64,000 nucleotides of DNA, taken from positions 1,426,001 through 1,490,000 of the forward strand of contig NZ_JAJKFQ010000011.1 in the NCBI RefSeq assembly GCF_020966635.1, given 5' to 3'. Made by a program: the position numbers and the translations under genes. The notes beneath the pieces are model-generated. The model ran no database searches. It was not told the DNA's origin and saw nothing but the letters and a program-made list of their open reading frames with translations. Origin of the DNA: Stieleria sp. JC731 (GTDB lineage Bacteria; Planctomycetota; Planctomycetia; Pirellulales; Pirellulaceae). Shown here in pieces: positions 22,654 to 29,495 of the stretch. Numbering within the stretch: position 1 is the first letter of the stretch; each line of letters starts with the position of its first letter.

Positions 22654-24321
22654 ATGGACCATCGCTATAGATCCATTGTCATCGCGTTCGTTCTGACTTA
22701 CGCAAGCTGTCTCTGTATGTGTAGCCGCTTAAAGGCTGCCGAGCCGATGGGGATCGCAGTGGAGCTGAGGTCGCAGGATCGGCATTCATCTGATTCGCCA
22801 TATTTGCCGAAGATCGATAAGCAAACTTGGAAGGCTCAGGAAACAGCAATCATCGTTTGCGACATGTGGGATTCGCATCACTGTTATCGTGCTGTCCAGC
22901 GGGCGACTGAAATGGCGCCCCGCATGAATCGCTTGATGAATGTGCTCCGCGATCAAGGTGTGACGGTCATCCATGCTCCCAGTGGCTGTATGGATGCTTA
23001 TCAAAATCACCCCTCGAGGCAGCGATCGATTAGCGAGCCCAAGGTGGACGAACTTCCCGACGATATAACGAAGTGGTGTTATTCGATTGCGGAAGAAGCT
23101 GCTCAGCAGTATCCGATCGACCAAACCGATGGCGGCGAAGACGATACCGAAGGCGAGCACGAGGCATGGAGAAATACGTTGCTGATGCAAGGCCGGAATC
23201 CAGACGCACCCTGGACCAAGCAAATGGACCTGCTGCAAATTGATCCGCAATCGGATTGGATCAGCGACCGAGGTGATGAGATCTGGAGCATCTTGGAAAA
23301 CCGATCCATCAAGAACGTGATGTTGGTCGGTGTGCATACCAACATGTGTGTGTTGGGGCGTCCCTTTGGGTTAAGGCAATTGGCCAAGAACGGTATGAAT
23401 GTCGTCTTGGTCCGCGACCTGACCGACACGATGTATAACCCGGCGGCGAAGCCCTATGTCAGTCACTTTACCGGTACGGATCTGATTGTCAGTTATATCG
23501 AGCGAACGGTATGCCCGACCATCAGCAGTGATCAAATTCTAGGTGGCAGCCCACATCGTTTCCGTAATGACGATCGACCTACGATCGCGATGATGATCGG
23601 TGAATCGGAATACAACACTGCTGTGTCACTTCCAGCTTACGCGCTCGAAAACTTGGGCAAGCAATACCGGGTTGTCTACGTGCTTGAATCGCTGGATGCA
23701 GCAGATGGATTTGTAGGGCTAGAACAATTGGAGCAAGCGGAATTGTTAATTGTCAGCGTCAGAAGAAAGCTATTGCCAATCAAGCAGTTGGAGTTGGTTC
23801 GGCAATTCATCGAATTGGGAAAGCCCGTGATTGGAATTCGTACGGCAAGTCATGCGTTCTGCCTAAGAAATCCTGAATCAGCTAAACAGGAATCCAAAGC
23901 GGAGTTTGCTCAGTGGCCGGAATTTGATTCGCAGGTCTTTGGCGGGCACTACACCAATCATCACGGAAACAATTTGGCGTCGTTGGTCTCATTCGTCGGC
24001 GAACCGGGGCAGGAGAAAGGTCAATCGACAAACCCGATGACCAGTTCCCTGCTGCAGGGCGTTGATAGGCAACCTTTTCAGCAGGGTGGATCTCTGTACA
24101 AGGTTCGTCCACTGGCCGATGGAACGCAGGTTCTCGCGGTCGGCCGAGCTAACGGAGTAGAGGAAGAGCCCGTCGCATGGACCTATCAGCGATCCGATGG
24201 CGGTTGGTCTTTCTACACGTCTCTAGGGCACGAGAAAGACTTCCTTTCTGCCCCATTTGTGCAGATGCTGACGAACGTCATTAATCAACGATGTGAGCCG
24301 AGAATCCCGGCGTCACACTAG
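22654..24321 (+). CDS. Exported isochorismatase-like / ThuA-like two-domain protein
   Basis: 555 residues from the ATG at 22654 (a TTG at 22639 is also in frame). The N-terminus has a membrane/signal segment (SIVIAFVLTYASCLCMCS). Residues about 60-280 are a cysteine-hydrolase (isochorismatase) fold: the catalytic Asp is D70 in IIVCDMWDSHHC and the nucleophile is C232 in GVHTNMCVLGRP, followed by LVRDLTDTMYNP. Residues about 305-550 are a ThuA-like type-1 glutamine amidotransferase fold (TIAMMIGESEYNTA, GKPVIGIRTASHAFCL, GGHYTNHHGNN, EPVAWTYQRSDGGWSFYTSLGH). The union of these folds in one secreted chain suggests action on a sugar- or amide-type substrate in the periplasm; the true substrate is unknown. 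The protein stands alone with no operon partner. Confidence 0.87.
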   Translation: MDHRYRSIVIAFVLTYASCLCMCSRLKAAEPMGIAVELRSQDRHSSDSPYLPKIDKQTWKAQETAIIVCDMWDSHHCYRAVQRATEMAPRMNRLMNVLRDQGVTVIHAPSGCMDAYQNHPSRQRSISEPKVDELPDDITKWCYSIAEEAAQQYPIDQTDGGEDDTEGEHEAWRNTLLMQGRNPDAPWTKQMDLLQIDPQSDWISDRGDEIWSILENRSIKNVMLVGVHTNMCVLGRPFGLRQLAKNGMNVVLVRDLTDTMYNPAAKPYVSHFTGTDLIVSYIERTVCPTISSDQILGGSPHRFRNDDRPTIAMMIGESEYNTAVSLPAYALENLGKQYRVVYVLESLDAADGFVGLEQLEQAELLIVSVRRKLLPIKQLELVRQFIELGKPVIGIRTASHAFCLRNPESAKQESKAEFAQWPEFDSQVFGGHYTNHHGNNLASLVSFVGEPGQEKGQSTNPMTSSLLQGVDRQPFQQGGSLYKVRPLADGTQVLAVGRANGVEEEPVAWTYQRSDGGWSFYTSLGHEKDFLSAPFVQMLTNVINQRCEPRIPASH

Positions 24322-24637
24322 AACGTTTGTTGACGATCGTGCCTTTTTAAAGTTAGTTTAAGGTGAAGCGAAACGAACGCCTGTTCGTCATCGAGTTCGC
24401 ATCCCAAAATCGTGACTTGCGTCTGTGAAATCGCACATATGGTGTGCGATCACAGAAAAGTCGGAATGGGCCCGCCTGTATAGTCACATTGCCCCGAAGA
24501 CTAGGTCGGGCCCCTTCCGGACTACCAATGACGGTACACCACGATTTTTGGTGCTGCTCACCTTGTAAGTGAATCCCCTAATAAATTTCGCGAGTTGAGT
24601 GCAAATCGTCGCGAAGCTGTGTTGCGGAACCCCCTCG
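24322..24637. other. 316-bp intergenic region upstream of the PAS-LuxR gene
   Basis: It holds the palindrome at 24423-24455, described separately, and a GC-rich stretch (GGGCCCGCC near 24467 and TCGGGCCCC near 24507). No gene is visible. A GTG at 24599 would start the downstream protein 13 codons earlier. Confidence 0.5.
24423..24455. promoter_or_regulatory. Long palindrome, candidate operator or RNA hairpin
   Basis: CTGTG, two unpaired A residues, ATCGCACA, a 5-base loop TATGG, TGTGCGAT and CACAG form a 13-bp stem with one 2-nt bulge. It lies about 185 bp before the ATG of the PAS-LuxR gene and about 100 bp after the preceding stop. There is no T run on either side, so it is not a standard terminator. 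A dimeric regulator binding the ATCGCACA half sites is the simplest reading. Confidence 0.6.
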
Positions 24638-25405
24638 ATGCTAAACAAATTTTCCGGCAATGACGCTGTACCCCCGACTGTTCTTCAAACAGGCGTGGAT
24701 TTGGTTCCGCATTCCACTTCAAGCTTGATCGAGTTCGTTCAAACGGCAAATCGTATCGCCGCGATGATTGCCGCAGCGCTTGAAAAAGGGGACTCATTCG
24801 AACCGTTAATCAACACAGAGTCTGATCTGATCTACGTCAAGTCAGCCGACCAACGTTTGCTTTGTTCCAACGAAGCGTACCGGCGTGTTTTCACACCAGA
24901 TGAATTGCCCGTCGGACGATTCGGCGCATCGTTTTTGCACAAAACGATCATTCCGATTTCCGAAGCCTCCGACAGATTGATTCTTGAAGGCTGCATGGAA
25001 CTGCTCTTTGAACACTACGGTCGAGATTCAGAAGGGCAGTTGTCACTATTTAGGACGGCGAAAAAATCACTCATTGGTGTGGGGCAGGGATCGTTCGCGA
25101 TTCTTGGGATTACGCGAGTTGAGAAGACCTTCATCGATTCGGACAACGAAATCGCCAAGGGGGCTTTGCTTGCCGATCAATGGCGCCGTTTCAACGAACT
25201 GCCGGAACTGGATCGCCAAATTGCGATTTCGCTCGCACGAGGTATGACGGCCATGGAGATCGCTCAGGAGCGTGAGGTTTCGAAGCGAACGATCGAAAAT
25301 CATCGCAACACGATTCTTCAGGAGTTGGGCGTCGGATCTCCGCTCGAGATGATCAAGCTTCTGGTCCGTCTCCAAGAGAAAGGCTTTGGCGATCTGGGGG
25401 TCTAG
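24638..25405 (+). CDS. PAS-domain LuxR-family transcription regulator
   Basis: 255 residues from the ATG at 24638 (a GTG at 24599 would add 13). Residues about 45-170 form a PAS-type sensor (FEPLINTESDLIYVKSADQRLLCSNEAYRRVF is the usual opening, then VGQGSFAILGITRVEK). The C-terminal 65 residues are a LuxR helix-turn-helix: LDRQIAISLARGMTAMEIAQ followed by the recognition helix SKRTIENHRNTILQELG. There is no receiver domain, so the signal is probably read directly by the PAS part. No cognate kinase is adjacent. The palindrome about 185 bp upstream may be its own operator. Confidence 0.88.
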   Translation: MLNKFSGNDAVPPTVLQTGVDLVPHSTSSLIEFVQTANRIAAMIAAALEKGDSFEPLINTESDLIYVKSADQRLLCSNEAYRRVFTPDELPVGRFGASFLHKTIIPISEASDRLILEGCMELLFEHYGRDSEGQLSLFRTAKKSLIGVGQGSFAILGITRVEKTFIDSDNEIAKGALLADQWRRFNELPELDRQIAISLARGMTAMEIAQEREVSKRTIENHRNTILQELGVGSPLEMIKLLVRLQEKGFGDLGV

Positions 25406-25453
25406 TGTTTCGTTCCATCGGAAAAGTAGGGTTAAAGCCCTATAATCCGCAAA

Positions 25454-25684
25454 GCGTTAACGGCGGTTATGGCACGGATAACCGGGGCTAACGCCCATCG
25501 GCTCATCCGGAACAGAAGGCGACCTATGAGCCGCACCGCGTTAGCGGCGGTTATGGCGTGGACAACCGGGGCTAACGCCCATCGGCTAATCTGAAACAGA
25601 AGGCGACCTATGAGCCGCACCGCGTTAGCGGCGGTTCTCGCTCGGGCAACCGGGGCTAACGAGCAACCGGCTAATCTGAAGAAG
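25454..25684. repeat. Array of 84-bp palindromic repeat units
   Basis: Three units start at 25454, 25538 and 25622, exactly 84 bp apart; the third diverges after about 60 bp. Within each unit GCGTTAGC and GGTT pair with AACC and GCTAACGC across a 3-by-3 internal loop and an 11-base apical loop (GCGTTAAC in unit 1 weakens the first stem). The segment GAACAGAAGGCGACCTATGAG is shared by units 1 and 2 almost unchanged. It sits between a plus-strand and a minus-strand gene stop and encodes no credible protein. It is a REP-like intergenic element, not a CRISPR array. Confidence 0.85.
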
Positions 25685-25758
25685 ATCTTCGCCCCAATCT
25701 TGTTGAACGTGTACGCACAGTGTTCAACAAGAATACCCGAGATATTGTGTTCCAGGAA

Positions 25759-26160
25759 CTATTCGAAAGTCCCGTACTTCCAGGTGACTGTTGTCGGAGG
25801 GTGTAATTCGGTCTGACCGATCCCTTGATTGACAAACTCGCCATCGATTTTAAAGGTCCACCCCATTCCTGAGGTTGTGCCTTTTCCGTCAATGGATTCA
25901 ATGAATGCGGTGGTGCCGCTGCCGCGGAAAGCGATTTGGGCAGTCCCAACCCGTTGCATGACGGTTTCAAGTGTTGAACCATCGGAAACGTTTTCAACGT
26001 CCTCGGTGATCACGTTTCCGTCACCCGGATCGATTTCTATCGAAACTATCCCATCAGGTTGTGGCCTGACCGTGCTTTCTGTTTCGGTCTGACTGGTACA
26101 TCCAAGGACGAGTGCGACGAGCAGGAAAGCGCTCATCGCCATCAACTGTCTACGTATCAT
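25759..26160 (-). CDS. DUF4430-type lipoprotein
   Basis: 133 residues. The lipoprotein signal ends in LLVALVLGC with the lipidated cysteine at about C21. The mature domain has the DUF4430/transcobalamin-C-like ending: a SDGSTLETVMQRVG segment, FIESIDGKGTTSGMGWTFKIDGEF and a terminal TTVTWKYGTFE. Such beta-grasp-like domains occur in cobalamin carriers and in cell-surface proteins; here no ligand can be named. Its ATG overlaps the stop of the upstream zinc-ribbon gene by 1 base, so the two are coupled. Its stop faces the 84-bp repeat array. Confidence 0.85.
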   Translation of the reverse strand: MIRRQLMAMSAFLLVALVLGCTSQTETESTVRPQPDGIVSIEIDPGDGNVITEDVENVSDGSTLETVMQRVGTAQIAFRGSGTTAFIESIDGKGTTSGMGWTFKIDGEFVNQGIGQTELHPPTTVTWKYGTFE

Positions 26161-26519
26161 TAGTTATGGTTCGACCCACCACCGGTGGCATTCAAACGGG
26201 CAAAGAAGTCTGGCAGGTGTCCAACATAGCAGTTGCAGTGTTTGCAGACACTCGCATTCTTCGAAATTGCCACACCACAACGGGTGCATGGTCGCAAGCT
26301 CGGTTCTTCTGCCACCGGAGCGGCGGGAATCGCCGGTGCGTCGCCCAACATGCGTACAACAGCCGTATCGGTGACGGCCTCACGAATTTGGTAGCCGAAG
26401 ACAAACTTCTCTTTGCATCGTGGGCATCGAACCGTCTTTCCGATCAGTTCGCTACCGCCACGGACTTTGTGGCCTCGTGGACATTTACACGTCACGCGTT
26501 CTGCGTTCATTTCACTCAT
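26160..26519 (-). CDS. Double zinc-ribbon small protein
   Basis: 119 residues from the ATG at 26519, which has a strong GGGGGAG ribosome binding site; an open frame upstream to 26654 lacks one. The first zinc site is a ribbon of the planctomycete type (CKCPRGHKVRGGSELIGKTVRCPRCKEKF), in which the second pair is CPRC. A second, C-terminal ribbon reads CTRCGVAISKNASVCKHCNCYVG. The linker (AIPAAPVAEEPSLRP) is Pro/Ala rich. No signal peptide, so it is probably cytoplasmic. It is coupled to the DUF4430 lipoprotein by a TAATG overlap. The function is unknown; binding to nucleic acid or protein is possible. Confidence 0.85.
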   Translation of the reverse strand: MSEMNAERVTCKCPRGHKVRGGSELIGKTVRCPRCKEKFVFGYQIREAVTDTAVVRMLGDAPAIPAAPVAEEPSLRPCTRCGVAISKNASVCKHCNCYVGHLPDFFARLNATGGGSNHN

Positions 26520-27087
26520 GGTATTAACTCCCCCTCTTCCTATGATTGTTGGGAATCCATTCGCATTGGTTTGAACCCCGGGGTGACAGGCCAGTTTCGC
26601 ACGAATCCGTGGCGCGACGCGTTGACTTTCGCGTCGTCGATGACTGACCGGCATATCGTTGGTGCCGTTACTAATTTCCGGGGCACCCCTTGATTGGGGT
26701 TAACTGTTCAGATTCGAGCTCCGCTGCTCGATCTTGGTCCTTCAAACTGATCTACATTGAAAGACCCGGTTTCGTGGAAAATGTTCGAAATGCCAACCGA
26801 GTAAATTCAACTGACAGAGGTACTGCTGGCCTGCATCAACGCCATTGCGGCATCATCAACGCTGGCGATTTATCTAGAGAACGCCAACAAGCCAATTCGC
26901 AGGAGAAAAACGGCGAGGGAAACTGCCCCAATGAAGGTGCACAATTGCCCTCGCAGTGTTTTTCCGAACACGTTCCGTGATTTCGTTTCTGCAGGTGTAT
27001 AGAGTTTTATCGGCACCTGAACAGCGGCATCTTCGAAGTGCTACATTGAAGGAAGAGAACCATCCCTTGAGATCAATCGATTGCGAA
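26520..27087. other. 568-bp divergent intergenic region
   Basis: It contains the ribosome binding site of the zinc-ribbon gene and, by position, the promoters of both divergent genes. ACCCC TTGATT GGGGT near 26685-26700 is a short hairpin. An open frame enters from the cytochrome gene up to 26956, but the better start is 27088. Nothing else is supported. Confidence 0.5.
26528..26534 (-). promoter_or_regulatory. Strong ribosome binding site GGGGGAG
   Basis: It lies 8 bases before the ATG at 26519 on the minus strand and decides that start against the longer open frame beginning at 26654. Confidence 0.8.
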
Positions 27088-28101
27088 ATGCGTACCCGAA
27101 ACCAAAATGTCGCACAGTCTGGGGCTTTACAATCCGGACGCTTACGAAGCATCTGTTCAGGTAAGCGAAAGGCGGTCCTGGCTTCTGTCCTCGGTTTATC
27201 TGTCGTGGCCTACAACGTTGTGCTGGTCGCGGACGACAAACGGGCCCCTGCCCCGAAGTTTGACGACAATTCGACTCGAGGCATCTTCTTTAACTCGATC
27301 GGTGACGCGATCCAGGGCGAAAGGCCTTCGCTGCAATCGCTTCGCAAGACTCAGATGGTTGTCGCTGCCAATGCCGGCGGCGGTACCAATGGCGAATCCG
27401 ATGCACCCGACGGCAGTTGGGACAAACTGGTATCGGCCACTTCGCTTGAAGACGAAATTAAGCGAATGAAATTGCACTACGACAATGTAGTGACAACGCC
27501 AGGCCCGTTTAAAAGCGGCGGATACGAAGAAGCGAGATTAGACCTGATGGTGCTCAGCAGCATGTTCGCTGTGATCTCAGAGTACAAAGGCCAAGTGCGT
27601 TGGAAAGACGATGCCGCCGCCGCACGCGACCTATTGGGCCGAACGGCATTCAATTGCAACGCCGGTACCAATCAAGTTTTTAACGAAGCGCGAGCCCGCA
27701 AAGATGACTTGCAAGACTTGATCAGTGGCAGCGGCTTGCGAGGTCGGAAAGCCGAAGACGGAAATGACTGGGCTTCGATCGCCGATCGTGCACCCCTGAT
27801 GGAGTACGCAGAATCGCTAAACGATCAGTTGCGTGAAGCGACCACCAGCAAGGAACTGGTCGAAGCAGAACCGGGTGACGCACGGCGGCCTGCGGAGCTG
27901 CTGGCGGTGTTGTCCGAAATCCTTATCAAAGAAGGAATGGATGAAGCGGACGACGGCGACTATCAAGCCTACAGCCGAGCGATGCGTGACGCGGCTTTAG
28001 AAGTTAAACGTGGTGTCGAGCTGAAAGACTATGGCATGATCAGCAACGGAGTCGGCGCCATCATGCAGTCTTGTGACAACTGCCACGGTGAGTACCGCTA
28101 G
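27088..28101 (+). CDS. Exported cytochrome with C-terminal CxxCH (cytochrome c'-like)
   Basis: 337 residues from the ATG at 27088; the frame is open to 26956 but only the shorter form puts an export signal (KRKAVLASVLGLSVVAYNVVLVADD) near the start. The rest is mostly helical: LEDEIKRMKLHYDNVVTTPGPFKSGGYEEARLDLMVLSSMFAVISEYKGQVRWKDDA is followed by LLGRTAFNCNAGTNQ. The single haem site CDNCH (C329, C332, H333) is five residues from the end, the position used by cytochromes c' and related four-helix-bundle cytochromes. Length is about twice that of a normal cytochrome c', so two bundles or an extra helical domain are likely. A periplasmic electron carrier or gas sensor is the inference. Convergent with the next gene, separated by a terminator. 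Confidence 0.85.
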   Translation: MRTRNQNVAQSGALQSGRLRSICSGKRKAVLASVLGLSVVAYNVVLVADDKRAPAPKFDDNSTRGIFFNSIGDAIQGERPSLQSLRKTQMVVAANAGGGTNGESDAPDGSWDKLVSATSLEDEIKRMKLHYDNVVTTPGPFKSGGYEEARLDLMVLSSMFAVISEYKGQVRWKDDAAAARDLLGRTAFNCNAGTNQVFNEARARKDDLQDLISGSGLRGRKAEDGNDWASIADRAPLMEYAESLNDQLREATTSKELVEAEPGDARRPAELLAVLSEILIKEGMDEADDGDYQAYSRAMRDAALEVKRGVELKDYGMISNGVGAIMQSCDNCHGEYR

Positions 28102-28164
28102 GCGGTTATCCATTTGCCGAATGATCCTTGGCCGGACGATTGCTGACCACGATCATTTCGACTG

Positions 28165-28210
28165 AAAAAAAAGAGCCAGGCAGTGAAAACGGAATCGTTC
28201 CACTCCTGGC
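28165..28210 (-). terminator. Strong intrinsic terminator after the HEAT/cytochrome c gene
   Basis: Read on the minus strand, GCCAGG-AGTG pairs with CACT-(G)-CCTGGC, an inner AACGATTCCGTT forms a second short stem, and eight T residues follow (A run 28165-28172 on the plus strand). It lies 64 bp after the stop of the minus-strand gene at 28274 and blocks read-through toward the convergent cytochrome gene. Confidence 0.88.
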
Positions 28211-28273
28211 GTCATTGATGTGCTGCACAATTTCATCTGTGTGCAACTTCAACAGCATGCGGGCAATCGGCGA

Positions 28274-29431
28274 CTACTGTGCTTTCTTCAGTGTCGACAT
28301 GTATTCGACGAGGTCAACCAAACCTTGTTGGCCAAAAACGTGATGCAAGTTTTCTGGCATGATCGACTTCTCGCTCTTCTTCATCGTTTCGATGTCGTCA
28401 CTGGCGATCTTTCGATCAATCGCATCCGCGGTTCGAATTACAACTTCGTCGTCCGTTTCGGAAACTTTCAATCCAGAGATGACTTGCCCATCAGCTGTCA
28501 GAACGACGAAGTTTTCATAGTTGTGGCTGATCCCGGCACTTGGCAATAGGATTGCGGTAAGCATCGCTTCGCGCGAAAGCTTGTTTCCGATCTCGGAGAG
28601 GTTGGGGCCGACATCTTTGCCAAAGCCGTCGACGATATGACAGTTCGCGCAAGTTGCGGTGCTGCGGAAAAGTGACTTTCCACGTTCGACATCGCCTTTT
28701 TGCTTCGCTAGGCGGTCGACGGGTGGCAGCGGCTGTGAATCTTTTTGCGCCGGCTGTGGTAACACTTCAGCAGCGGAATTGCGGATCTCCGCGTCGTCGC
28801 TTCGAGCGAGCATCGCACCTGCAATCAACAGGGTGTCACCGACAAGCGATTTGTCTTTCGCTTGTTCGATCAGCTTTCGTTGACCACCTTTGCTGCGTGC
28901 AAGCGCCGCAACGGCAGCTCGTCTGAGATCAAAGTCTGCTTCAGCATTCTTACTCAGTTCGCTCAACAGCCATACGGATCGGCCGTTGCCTAGCAGTCCG
29001 AGAACCTCTGCGGTCGCGATAGCTTGATCTTTTGACACAAGCTTATTTCGAATTAGCGTCCGACCTTCTTCCATATCCAGCAGCAGTTCAGCGGCTTCAA
29101 CGGCTGCCGATTTGTTCTCTGAATAAACTGTTTCGATCAGTTGCTGCTCGATCCCTTCAGGCTGAAAACGCTTCACCAGTTTGATGAATTCGGGGGTGCC
29201 TTGAGTTCGTTGGATCTGTCGTTCGATCGCAGCTTTTACTTCGGGGTGCTTTCGGTAATCGAATCCTTGCATGCGTTCGATCGCTCGAACGGCAATCGCG
29301 TCTCGCCTTGCCAGAGCGGCATCATCGCTGGGGCTGGCTGATGTCGCCAACGGAATGTCACAAGTCAGCGCTAACATTGCGGCAAACGCTAGTCTTCGCG
29401 TGTGGATCAGTTGAAGTCTTGGGTATCGCAT
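28274..29431 (-). CDS. Secreted HEAT-repeat / c-type cytochrome protein
   Basis: 385 residues from the ATG at 29431, which opens a signal peptide (RLAFAAMLALTCDIPLATSA); the frame extends to 29491 without one. Residues about 30-225 are helical HEAT-like repeats (VEAAELLLDMEEG, IATAEVLGLLGN, LRRAAVAALARSKGG). Residues about 245-385 are the planctomycete haem-binding module: CANCH (C261, H265), GKDVGPNLSEIGNKL, and the beta tail NYENFVVLTADGQVISGL ending with MPENLHHVFGQQGLVDLVEYM. In many planctomycetes this module is the C-terminal part of the propeller protein; here it is a separate gene 64 bp after the propeller gene (29496-32879) and probably its partner in the periplasm. Confidence 0.9.
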   Translation of the reverse strand: MRYPRLQLIHTRRLAFAAMLALTCDIPLATSASPSDDAALARRDAIAVRAIERMQGFDYRKHPEVKAAIERQIQRTQGTPEFIKLVKRFQPEGIEQQLIETVYSENKSAAVEAAELLLDMEEGRTLIRNKLVSKDQAIATAEVLGLLGNGRSVWLLSELSKNAEADFDLRRAAVAALARSKGGQRKLIEQAKDKSLVGDTLLIAGAMLARSDDAEIRNSAAEVLPQPAQKDSQPLPPVDRLAKQKGDVERGKSLFRSTATCANCHIVDGFGKDVGPNLSEIGNKLSREAMLTAILLPSAGISHNYENFVVLTADGQVISGLKVSETDDEVVIRTADAIDRKIASDDIETMKKSEKSIMPENLHHVFGQQGLVDLVEYMSTLKKAQ

Positions 29432-29495
29432 GAATGGTCTATTGAAATTGTTTTGGGGATTTGAATAGCGATTAAACCTTGAAGTCAACAAGTCG

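Noticed and set aside
25432-25690. CRISPR array
   Set aside because: The repeat unit is 84 bp, internally palindromic and contiguous, without variable spacers, and no cas genes are present.
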